20,404 bases of DNA from a virus, in IMG/VR virus record IMGVR_UViG_3300031898_000278, positions 1 to 20,404 of that record. One strand, given 5' to 3'. The position numbers were made by a program, and so were the translations under genes. The notes under the pieces were generated by a model, which had not been told where the DNA came from, made no database searches, and saw only the letters and a program-made list of their open reading frames with translations. This document shows, in pieces, positions 1 through 5,700 of this stretch. The first letter of the stretch is position 1. Every line of letters starts with the position of its first letter.

Positions 1-348
1 GCTCAAAGAAGCAACTCTGAAGGTCGTGTCGAAAATCAACATGCTATTCTGTTTTTGAAAGAAATTGAGCAGATACGTCGCATACTCATCCTTCAGAAAC
101 CTAAACCTAACACGACAAGGAAACAGCGGATCCAGAACGTAACCCTTCTCACTCCGCGCCCTACTCTTAAACTGCAAAGGCGTAACAGAATAGGGCTTAG
201 CAGTATTCAACTCATGTAATAGCCCAGACGCACTAGGATCAACCCGCCCAACAACATGCAACAACAAACCCCGAGCCACATGACCAGTAAAAAACGGCAA
301 AACCACAGGCTTCTCAGCATACATCTCCAATCCTATCTCTACAGGCAT
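1..348 (-). CDS. cas6: CRISPR RNA endonuclease Cas6, N-terminal part (cut by window edge)
   Basis: Reading from an ATG at 348 down to base 1 gives 116 open codons with no stop. Cas6 cuts the repeat of precursor CRISPR RNA to make mature guides. The visible part fits the first ferredoxin-like (RRM) domain: a GHVARGLLLHVVGRVDP stretch near residues 22-38 (a Cas6-like glycine and helix), then LLHEL and KPYSVTPLQF near 43-58, followed by strands such as CRVRFRFL. This is the usual 'ball over dome, LHE, KPY-x-x-SPL' pattern of Cas6. The C-terminal glycine-rich loop, which would confirm the call, lies outside the window. A GGGAG at 358-362 (read on minus) sits 9 nt before the ATG. It runs in the same direction as the portal gene. 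It could belong to a flanking host cas locus or to the virus; the window cannot decide. Confidence 0.75.
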   Translation of the reverse strand, partial: MPVEIGLEMYAEKPVVLPFFTGHVARGLLLHVVGRVDPSASGLLHELNTAKPYSVTPLQFKSRARSEKGYVLDPLFPCRVRFRFLKDEYATYLLNFFQKQNSMLIFDTTFRVASLS

Positions 349-380
349 ATTTATCAACTCCCAAAAATGGGATTTAAGTG

Positions 381-388
381 AATATATC
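381..388 (-). promoter_or_regulatory. Candidate TATA box for cas6
   Basis: On the minus strand this reads GATATATT, centred about 36 bases before the Cas6 ATG. That would place a start of transcription near 355-360, just before the start codon, as expected for short-leader archaeal mRNAs. No separate BRE match is clear. A second AT-rich box (TTTTTAAG on minus, about 414-421) lies further upstream. Confidence 0.35.
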
Positions 389-453
389 AACGAATACTAA
401 AAAGGAGATTCGTGGCTTAAAAACTTGTTTCGGACAGAAACCCGATCAGCCTT

Positions 454-570
454 TCAGCTATTGTTTTCTTTGTAGTAGCTTAGTCCTGCTGTTGCGCCTG
501 TTGTTATGGCGAACCATATGATTGTTCCTGTTATGTTTCCTTGGCTCACTATATAGGCTAAGCCTACTAA
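454..570 (-). pseudogene. Remnant of a small membrane protein gene (or a 31-residue GTG-start peptide)
   Basis: On the minus strand an open frame ending in TGA at 454-456 encodes a glycine-rich hydrophobic stretch, beginning LVGLAYIVSQGNITG and ending GLSYYKENNS, typical of a short transmembrane protein tail. The frame is open back to a TAA near 613-615 but has no ATG or TTG, and the codons upstream of about 570 look unrelated (RPHTH). The only usable start is the GTG at 547-549, which would give a 31-residue peptide with no good ribosome site. I read it as the 3' end of a gene that lost its 5' part, though a short real gene is possible. Confidence 0.4.
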
Positions 571-626
571 ATGCGTGTGGGGTCGAAAAACAAAGAAAAG
601 GGAAGATGAATTTTAGGGTTTGAAGA

Positions 627-809
627 TTATTTCGCTTCTGTCTTCTTTTTGTTGTTAGCCAAGTCTGATGCTAGCATCAGTTTCATGAAGTCGTAGATTT
701 TTCCTTCTCTTCTGTGACCGCTTATGACATCTATCACGTAGACGCCGACCACGAAGATTATGCATGCGATTAGCCACTCGATCAAAGGCGTAAAACTCGT
801 AAAGTCCAT
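627..809 (-). CDS. Small single-pass membrane protein
   Basis: This 60-residue protein has one strong hydrophobic segment at about residues 10-31 (EWLIACIIFVVGVYVIDVIS), followed by a positively charged tail ending KKKTEAK. An ideal AAGGAGGTG ribosome site lies just upstream of the ATG on the minus strand, so the gene is almost certainly translated. It follows the portal gene on the same strand after an 80-bp gap. It is not recognisable as a holin, since only one membrane span is visible, but a membrane role in assembly or lysis is possible. Function unknown. Confidence 0.7.
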   Translation of the reverse strand: MDFTSFTPLIEWLIACIIFVVGVYVIDVISGHRREGKIYDFMKLMLASDLANNKKKTEAK

Positions 810-848
810 TTTGGCTCTTCACCTCCTTCTTAACTTTAAACTGCACCG

Positions 849-871
849 CCGTTGAGCACTTGTCCCAACGG
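849..871 (-). terminator. Hairpin between portal and membrane-protein genes
   Basis: A perfect 6-bp inverted repeat (CCGTTG / CAACGG, 11-nt loop) lies about 20-40 bases past the portal stop in the direction of transcription. No T-run follows it, so it may be an mRNA processing or stability element instead of a terminator. Confidence 0.3.
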
Positions 872-889
872 TTTCGGGCGAGACAATTG

Positions 890-2116
890 CTAAGCCTTCT
901 TTTCAATCGTCACCTGCATTGGCTGTTCGGGTTCAGCTTTCTCAAGTGGCAACCCCATATCCTTCAAAATATCTCGAAATTCTGTGGCTGCTATGATGTC
1001 TGGCCTGTCTCTGGCGATCTGTGCAAGAATCGGAAGTAACCCGTTTACGTCTGGTTTTTCTGGCATGCCCCAGTTAAGTCTGCAATTTGCTTCAACAGGG
1101 TTTAGTCCCGCCTGCTTGATGACAGGTTCAAAAACTTCACGTTCCACCATGCGTTTGATGAATCTCTGTAATGCAAGAACTTTCCTCTCCGCCACTTCTA
1201 TTGCCGCTCTCGCAGAGGCTTCTGTGAAGCCAGGAGTCGTGAACAACTTCGGCAAAGGCGTCTGCAAGCCAAGAATAAACTGGTTCCACATATGCTCTAT
1301 GTAGGCGTCAAACCTGCTACGGGGATCCACAGTAACAGTTTGAACCTCAACATCCTTAGCGTTAGTAACAAATCTCGCGCCTTCCCTCGGGATATTCTTG
1401 ACCTGTCCAGCGTACTCCTGCGCTTTATCATCCTTCGCTCCTGGAAACTTCCAAATCTCTGTTGGCCCCGCATACTTCCTGACGATTTCCGTCATGCTCT
1501 TCTCGATTCCAGCCTTCATGGTTACGAAGGATGGACGAGTCTCATTTTCACCCGTGGTCATTGCGGAGGCTATGCTCTGTAGAATGCCCGTGCCAAATGC
1601 TTCACCGTTGACCGGGTTCCAGCAGAAATGAATGACACGATTAGGCTGTAATTCTTTGCCGCCATATCGGAAAGTCTGCTTGTAGGCTTGTACTTCGCCA
1701 TACTGGTCCCGCAGAACCTTATCCATGCTTGTTATCGGCAAAAGCTTCAGATTTTCTAGTTTCTGTGGCTCAATTTTTTCCCAGAAACAGTTGCCGAAAG
1801 CCACAACCTCTCTAACCGTCTTCTGCAATAACCCATCTAAGTTCACCGAAGCGTTAAAATCATCCACAATATGCTTAGCCTTTTCGTCGTCTGCTGTCGT
1901 GTAAAAGCCCATGCCCACCGTCTGATCCGCAAGGAAGTCCACGGCTGCTCTCGCAGCAGGGTCACAAAGGTAAATCTCAACCAAGACTTCGAACGATACG
2001 GTTGGTTTCTCTCCCGCCTTAGATGGCCACGCAGGCACTAGAACGCCAGTGCTCTCCTCTATTTTTCTTGGACGAAAACTGTTCAAGAGGCGCCTGGCAC
2101 GTTGAAAGAAACTCAT
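890..2116 (-). CDS. Phage portal protein
   Basis: The portal forms the dodecameric ring at one capsid vertex through which the terminase packs DNA and on which the neck is built. This 408-residue protein has the familiar arrangement: a basic N-terminus, CDPAARAAVDFLADQTVGMGF around residues 50-70, VREVVAFGNCFWEKI around 105-120 (the conserved 'GN-fw-E' strand), NRVIHFCWNP-GEAFGTGILQS around 158-180, then a clip and long-helix region with TEASARAAIEVAERKVLALQRFI. Length is normal for HK97/Mu-like portals. The start ATG overlaps the stop of the upstream HTH gene by four bases, which suggests coupled translation. The oddity is its strand: it is opposite to every other morphogenesis gene here and far from the terminase. 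The order is terminase then portal in most relatives. Confidence 0.9.
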   Translation of the reverse strand: MSFFQRARRLLNSFRPRKIEESTGVLVPAWPSKAGEKPTVSFEVLVEIYLCDPAARAAVDFLADQTVGMGFYTTADDEKAKHIVDDFNASVNLDGLLQKTVREVVAFGNCFWEKIEPQKLENLKLLPITSMDKVLRDQYGEVQAYKQTFRYGGKELQPNRVIHFCWNPVNGEAFGTGILQSIASAMTTGENETRPSFVTMKAGIEKSMTEIVRKYAGPTEIWKFPGAKDDKAQEYAGQVKNIPREGARFVTNAKDVEVQTVTVDPRSRFDAYIEHMWNQFILGLQTPLPKLFTTPGFTEASARAAIEVAERKVLALQRFIKRMVEREVFEPVIKQAGLNPVEANCRLNWGMPEKPDVNGLLPILAQIARDRPDIIAATEFRDILKDMGLPLEKAEPEQPMQVTIEKKA

Positions 2117-2358
2117 GTTGGAACCACTACTGCGATGCCTTCATTTCCCTTCATTTGCTGTCTCTGCAGGTTTTGCGGATAGCCTAAAGCCTTCATTTCG
2201 GCTAACTCCTCTTCTGCCTCTTGCAGCTTCCTTACCGCCGACTGGATTGTGCGTTGCACGTAACCTGGGTCTTCGCTGAAATGCCTAGCGATTTGGTATG
2301 GGGTTTTCTTGGTTTTCAAGGCGTACTCGAGAAATTTCCTTTCTTTTTCAGTGAGCAA
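2113..2358 (-). CDS. Small helix-turn-helix protein
   Basis: This 81-residue protein starts at a TTG; an in-frame TAG lies five codons upstream, and no ATG, GTG or other TTG start lies between. Residues 1-45 (LTEKERKFLEYAL, TPYQIARHF, YVQRTIQSAVRKL) fit a sigma-region-4/LuxR-like helix-turn-helix, and residues 44-58 form a short charged helix. It is the first gene of the minus-strand unit and overlaps the portal start (ATGA). It faces a divergent control region that carries four ATTGAC-type repeats, so autoregulation of the two divergent operons is a reasonable inference. It is not the small terminase, since a better candidate sits beside the large terminase. Function as a regulator is not proven. 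Confidence 0.65.
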   Translation of the reverse strand: MLTEKERKFLEYALKTKKTPYQIARHFSEDPGYVQRTIQSAVRKLQEAEEELAEMKALGYPQNLQRQQMKGNEGIAVVVPT

Positions 2359-2384
2359 GCCTATCCAATGCTAAAATCATGCTT

Positions 2385-2487
2385 TATTGACTAAAATACG
2401 TTATTGACTGTTTTTAATCCATGATTAAGGCTTGTCAATAGGCTTTTTCAGTTTCCCAAGCCCTTTTTGATTCTGGATTGACTGTTT
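2385..2487. promoter_or_regulatory. Divergent control region with repeated ATTGAC motifs
   Basis: The gap between the minus-strand HTH/portal unit and the plus-strand capsid operon holds TATTGAC at 2385-2391 and 2402-2408, its exact inverse GTCAATA at 2434-2440, and ATTGAC at 2477-2482. The second and last copies extend to an identical 11-mer, ATTGACTGTTT (2403-2413 and 2477-2487). The last copy ends immediately before the protease ATG. Such spacing suggests operator sites for a regulator, perhaps the adjacent HTH protein. No other coding content is seen in 2359-2487. Confidence 0.5.
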
Positions 2488-3729
2488 ATGTGGGAAGAGA
2501 CCGAAGAGTTCATTCGCAGCGGACATCGCAGCCCAGACGACTTCCAACCCGACAGTCTCAGAACAATTACAATCAGCGAAGAAGAAGGAATCAAGGCAGT
2601 AATTGGCAAGCCAAAAGGTCAAGACACGACCGAAGTGCAGTCCTACCTGTTTGCGAAGGATAAAGGCTGGACCATTGAGAAGGCTAAAGCGTGGTTTGAA
2701 CAGCACAGTCAAGCCAAAGAGCATCATGTCTGCTTTATAGCGCCTTTCTCTGTTACAAAAGAAAGCCTTGCGGAGAAGCCTTTGAAAACCAAAGGCATAG
2801 CCATGACAGCAGGCATGAGCCGAAACTTCAACATCTACACCGAAGACGAACTTCAGGCATTTGCGAAGAAACTCATCGGCTCACCCGTTTATCTTGAACA
2901 CGTTTCCGCAACGAATGCTATAGGCAAAGTCACCAAGACAGAGTGGAATCCAGAAAGTAAAGTCTTGTTCTACGAGGCTGAAATCCACGATGAAGAAACT
3001 GCTGAGAAGATACGTCGCGGCTTGATTCAACATGTTTCTGTAGCAGCAGACTATGAACGCCTCGATGTTGTAGACGGCAAAATCCCACATGGCTTGTATA
3101 ATGCTGAGTTGAGCCTAGTCGCTGTCCCAGGCATACCGGAAACTAATATTCAGGTTGCTGAGAAGTTGGACCCAAATTCAAAGGAATTTAGAGAATCGGT
3201 CAGAAGCATCGTGAAGGAGTTTTTGGGAGAGCAGGAAGACGGGCGCGCTAAACTTAGGCAAGCACAACTTGAGCGAGCACAGAAATACGGTATTGCACCA
3301 AAGGAAGGCGGAAACTTAACCAAGCCATCGGAATATGAAAGCATTCCAGAAGACCAATTTGCTGATCCGACAAACTATCGCTACCCTATCGACAAGGAGC
3401 ACGTGGACGCCGCTCTAAAGTATTTCAATCAACCCGACAATCGCCGAGACTATTCCCACGAAGAAGCCGTCAAGATCATGACGAAGATCATTCAGTCGGC
3501 TTTGACAAACGGCATCGAAGTCTCCTATCAAAGCGAAGACCCTGTCTACCGCGATTTACCAGAGGACTTGAAGGCGAAGATGAAAGGTTATACGCAAACA
3601 CGGGGCGGTTCTGTTGGCGAGTCTAAGAAACTGACTGGGCAGGGCATTGTTGTGCCACAAGCCCCTGAACCCGAGCCCGCGGATTTTGGCAAGGTCAAGT
3701 TGCGCGATGTTATGGAGGATTTTTCATAG
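2488..3729 (+). CDS. Prohead maturation protease with C-terminal scaffold-like region
   Basis: This enzyme trims scaffold and capsid proteins during head maturation. The 413-residue protein starts with a region ending in GWTIEKAKAWFEQH (residues 60-73), a motif often found before such proteases. The catalytic part follows: GIAMTAGMSRNFNIY (103-117), YLEH with His138, GKVTKTEWN, then GLIQHVSVAADY with Ser184, and LYNAELSLVAVPGIPETNI. This is the serine/histidine layout of S78/U35-like prohead proteases; the third catalytic residue is not assigned. Residues about 280-375 (FADPTNYRYPID, HVDAALKYFNQ) resemble the DUF6582 region commonly seen after these proteases. No separate scaffold gene is visible, so the C-terminus may serve. 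No Shine-Dalgarno site precedes the ATG; the transcript may be leaderless. The only other upstream candidate is a CTG two codons earlier. Confidence 0.88.
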   Translation: MWEETEEFIRSGHRSPDDFQPDSLRTITISEEEGIKAVIGKPKGQDTTEVQSYLFAKDKGWTIEKAKAWFEQHSQAKEHHVCFIAPFSVTKESLAEKPLKTKGIAMTAGMSRNFNIYTEDELQAFAKKLIGSPVYLEHVSATNAIGKVTKTEWNPESKVLFYEAEIHDEETAEKIRRGLIQHVSVAADYERLDVVDGKIPHGLYNAELSLVAVPGIPETNIQVAEKLDPNSKEFRESVRSIVKEFLGEQEDGRAKLRQAQLERAQKYGIAPKEGGNLTKPSEYESIPEDQFADPTNYRYPIDKEHVDAALKYFNQPDNRRDYSHEEAVKIMTKIIQSALTNGIEVSYQSEDPVYRDLPEDLKAKMKGYTQTRGGSVGESKKLTGQGIVVPQAPEPEPADFGKVKLRDVMEDFS

Positions 3730-3749
3730 TTATCCCTTGAAAGGGTAAC
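3729..3749 (+). promoter_or_regulatory. Intercistronic hairpin before the decoration gene
   Basis: GTTA-t-CCCTT / AAGGG-TAAC pairs into a nine-base stem with one bulged T and a minimal loop, beginning on the last base of the protease stop codon. An A-rich stretch and a GGAGG ribosome site follow. Its place suggests mRNA processing or stabilisation that favours the abundant capsid proteins downstream. It lacks a T-run, so a terminator role is unlikely. Confidence 0.4.
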
Positions 3750-3781
3750 AAAATCAAAAAATTCGGAGGAAAAAATGGAAA

Positions 3782-4198
3782 ATGGTCGATAAGTGGCCTG
3801 ACGAAGAAGGTTTCATTAGCGAAGGCGAAATAGTTTCGCTCTTCAAGGCAACTGGAACCATAACAAAGGGTAAACTCGTCTACTTGACTGGCGATTTGGA
3901 GGTTCAGCAAGGAGTTCTAGACTGCGATCCTATCGGTGTAGCATTGAAAGACGGTGTTAGTGGCGACTATGTGCCCATATGCATTCATGGCGTCTGCAAG
4001 GTCCTAGCTGGTGCAGCAATAACTCGTGGGAAGGCTATCAAAAGCGACGCAAACGGCAAGGCAATTCCGTTATCTGATCAGGCGGTAAATGAAGGCGGAA
4101 CAGGAACATACACGATCTACTATGCTCGCAAGGCTGGAGTGGCATTACAGGCAGCAACGGCAGACGGCGACTACATTCTGGCTTTCGTTTGCAAGTAG
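3782..4198 (+). CDS. Capsid decoration/stabilisation protein (DUF2190-like)
   Basis: This 138-residue, mostly beta protein has the features of DUF2190-type head decoration proteins: EGEIVSLFKATGTITKGKLVYLTGD near the start, IGVALKDGVSGDYVPICIHGVCKVLAG in the middle, and a glycine-rich middle-to-end with AGVALQAATADGDYILAFVCK. These proteins bind the outside of HK97-fold shells at high copy. It lies between protease and capsid genes, which is the expected place. GGAGG at 3765-3769 is 12 nt upstream of this ATG. An out-of-frame ATG at 3775 has better spacing but reads only five codons (MENGR) before a TAA at 3790. The reading frame from 3782 is the only long one. Confidence 0.8.
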   Translation: MVDKWPDEEGFISEGEIVSLFKATGTITKGKLVYLTGDLEVQQGVLDCDPIGVALKDGVSGDYVPICIHGVCKVLAGAAITRGKAIKSDANGKAIPLSDQAVNEGGTGTYTIYYARKAGVALQAATADGDYILAFVCK

Positions 4199-4209
4199 GT
4201 GAAATGAAA

Positions 4210-5139
4210 ATGGCGAAAACAGATTTAGCCGTAAAACGACTTGAAGAGAAGCTCAAGACCCCGTTTAGTGGCAAACCTTTGACAATTCTACAGGCTGAGT
4301 TAAGGCAGAAAATGGCAGAAGCACTAAAGGACAAGCGTCTGGCTGAACTCTTGCTTTCTGATGTTAGCCAAGCAACTGCAAAGGTCTTAGATGTCGTTTG
4401 GGAAGCCGCCAAACCCAACCTTATAGGCAGAGAACTTGCGGTTGTAGTGGCTCAAGACCTGCCCAGCCTAAAGGTTCCAAGGGCTAAGCTAAGCAAAGCA
4501 TATGAAATTGCTGAAGGTGCTGAAATCCCGGTTGGCACAGAAGACTATGACAGTGTAACTTTGACACCTAAAAAGTATGGTGTCCGCCCATTAATCAGCA
4601 AAGAGATGATTGAAGACGCCGAATGGGACGTAATAGAGTATCAGTTAGCTGAAGCGGGCAGAGCAATGGCAGACTTGGAAACCGAAAAAATCATCTCTGA
4701 AATGATTTCAGATGCGGGCAACAGTGTGGCTGCCGGAACGGGTGGAACCTTAGCATATGCGGATGTTGTGAACATACTGAAGGAATGCCTTACAGATGAT
4801 TTCGCGCCAGACACTTTGGCAATTCATCCTAGCGAATTCGCAGACTTGCTGAAAGATTCGGCTATTCAGAAAGCTATGGATTGGGGCGGCCCAGCCGTTG
4901 CTCCTACAGGAAGAATCGCGAATCTGCTTGGCATGCGAGTGTTGGTTTCAACGAAAGTCACGAGCGGAACCGCATTAGTTATAGACAGCAAACACGCAGG
5001 TGTCCTATTCATTCGCAGAGATGTAACTGTGGAAGAATACGAGGATCCAGTGAAAGACCTAGCAGGAGTTGCCGTGACTGCACGCTGGATATACGACACA
5101 TTAAGGCCAAATGCAATTGGCAAAGTCACGAACTGCTAG
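4210..5139 (+). CDS. Major capsid protein, HK97 fold
   Basis: This 309-residue protein should form the icosahedral shell. Its N-terminal 60 residues are helical and charged, like a delta or scaffold segment. The E-loop and spine follow (DLPSLKVPRAKLSKAYEIAE, EIPVGTEDYDSVTLTPKKYG, PLISKEMIEDAEWD). The A-domain region has FAPDTLAIHPSEFADLL and GRIANLLGMRVLVSTKV, and the C-terminal strands include VLFIRRDVTVEEYEDP and AVTARWIYDTLRPNAIGKV, all familiar from HK97-fold capsid proteins. Two ATGs (4204, 4210) and a TTG (4189) are possible starts. The AGGTG at 4197-4201 overlaps the preceding stop codon and is eight bases before 4210, so 4210 is preferred. It is placed directly after the decoration gene. 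Confidence 0.9.
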   Translation: MAKTDLAVKRLEEKLKTPFSGKPLTILQAELRQKMAEALKDKRLAELLLSDVSQATAKVLDVVWEAAKPNLIGRELAVVVAQDLPSLKVPRAKLSKAYEIAEGAEIPVGTEDYDSVTLTPKKYGVRPLISKEMIEDAEWDVIEYQLAEAGRAMADLETEKIISEMISDAGNSVAAGTGGTLAYADVVNILKECLTDDFAPDTLAIHPSEFADLLKDSAIQKAMDWGGPAVAPTGRIANLLGMRVLVSTKVTSGTALVIDSKHAGVLFIRRDVTVEEYEDPVKDLAGVAVTARWIYDTLRPNAIGKVTNC

Positions 5140-5144
5140 CACTC

Positions 5145-5162
5145 CCTTTCCTTTTTCTCTTT
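5145..5162 (+). terminator. Pyrimidine-rich tract after the capsid gene
   Basis: A run of T and C (CCCTTTCCTTTTTCTCTT) lies within 25 bases of the capsid stop, of the kind at which archaeal RNA polymerase terminates without a hairpin. It marks the left edge of the cargo island. Partial read-through to the next small gene is likely, as that gene's ribosome site begins at once. Confidence 0.4.
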
Positions 5163-5174
5163 GGAGGCTAACTG

Positions 5175-5270
5175 ATGGTTTTGGGCAATGTGCAATTAGA
5201 GAAACACATTGAGCATCTTGAGAAGCGAGTGGAAGCCCTAGAAAAGATCATCAAAAAGACCAAAGTGTAA
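5175..5270 (+). CDS. 31-residue coiled-coil peptide
   Basis: An ATG seven bases after a perfect GGAGG (5163-5167) opens a 31-residue frame ending in TAA. From residue 8 the peptide is a short amphipathic helix with heptad spacing (LEKHIEHLEKRVEALEKIIKK), with Leu/Ile/Val at a and d positions, so it probably forms a coiled coil with itself or a partner. The strong ribosome site and clean heptads argue that it is real despite its size. The winged-helix gene starts only seven bases downstream, so the two may be co-translated. Function unknown. Confidence 0.6.
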   Translation: MVLGNVQLEKHIEHLEKRVEALEKIIKKTKV

Positions 5271-5277
5271 AATCACA

Positions 5278-5520
5278 ATGAAAGACAATGAGCGCGACAT
5301 TCTTCGCAGAACGATCCTTCAACTTATCAAAAAAGGGCACATGCACTACACGGATATTGAAAAAAAGACTGTCTCAACAGGTTTACGGTTTGCAACATCA
5401 AACACAGTAAAAAGACAATTCTACCATTATCTACTTACAAATCGCTTTGTGGAACGAATAAGCCGAGGCATTTACAGAATCACACAAAAAGGAGAGAAAC
5501 TTCTAGAAATTTTAAGTTAA
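5278..5520 (+). CDS. Winged-helix DNA-binding protein
   Basis: This 80-residue protein reads as a complete winged helix: helix 1 (RDILRRTILQLIKKG), HMHYTDIEKKTV as the second helix, TSNTVKRQFYHYLLTNRFVERI as the recognition helix, and the wing hairpin ISRGIYRITQKGEKLLEIL. The pattern 'G-Y-R-x-T-x-K-G' at the end is common in archaeal winged-helix proteins. It follows the coiled-coil gene and precedes the HD gene, which has its own promoter and an inverted repeat at 5557-5599, so this protein may control the HD gene. Target and role are inference. Confidence 0.7.
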   Translation: MKDNERDILRRTILQLIKKGHMHYTDIEKKTVSTGLRFATSNTVKRQFYHYLLTNRFVERISRGIYRITQKGEKLLEILS

Positions 5521-5556
5521 GAGAGCCTCAAGGTATTGTTTTATTCCTGCACGCAT

Positions 5557-5599
5557 GCAAAGGATTTGCGATTGATGTCACCACTTGCAATCGTTTTGC
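5557..5599 (+). repeat. Imperfect inverted repeat upstream of the HD gene
   Basis: GCAAA (5557-5561) and CGATTG (5569-5574) are repeated in reverse as CAATCG (5588-5593) and TTTGC (5595-5599). It lies between the winged-helix stop and the HD-gene promoter and could be an operator or an RNA hairpin ending the small upstream transcript. The rest of 5521-5656 holds no recognisable gene. Confidence 0.35.
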
Positions 5600-5659
5600 T
5601 ATCACCATCGAAACCATAATGTCATGAACAATCCGTGTATGTATGTATTTCCAAAAATG

Positions 5660-5667
5660 CTTTTAAG
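5660..5667 (+). promoter_or_regulatory. Candidate archaeal TATA box of the HD gene
   Basis: CTTTTAAG, preceded by an A-rich stretch, is centred about 37 bases before the ATG at 5701. A TATA box usually sits about 26 bases before transcription start, so the transcript would begin near 5690 with a leader of about ten bases. This supports starting the HD protein at 5701. Confidence 0.4.
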
Positions 5668-5700
5668 TCGAATTTCGTAAGTATCACTTGTGAAATTGCA

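Noticed and set aside
361-389. Partial similarity of CCAAAAATG-x-TTTAAGT at 361-379 with 5651-5669
   Set aside because: The match is short and A/T-rich, and the two sites have opposite relations to their genes; likely chance between two promoter-like regions.
349-626. Search for a CRISPR array or leader beside Cas6
   Set aside because: No sequence of 20-40 bases is repeated here or elsewhere in the window, so no array is present.
655-906. An 83-codon minus-strand frame overlapping the 60-residue membrane protein
   Set aside because: It reads through the ribosome site and start of the membrane protein in another frame and has no motif; the membrane protein has the better start.
2478-2663. 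A plus-strand frame starting MTVYVGRDRRVHSQRT
   Set aside because: It is an out-of-frame reading of the protease N-terminus with abnormal composition.
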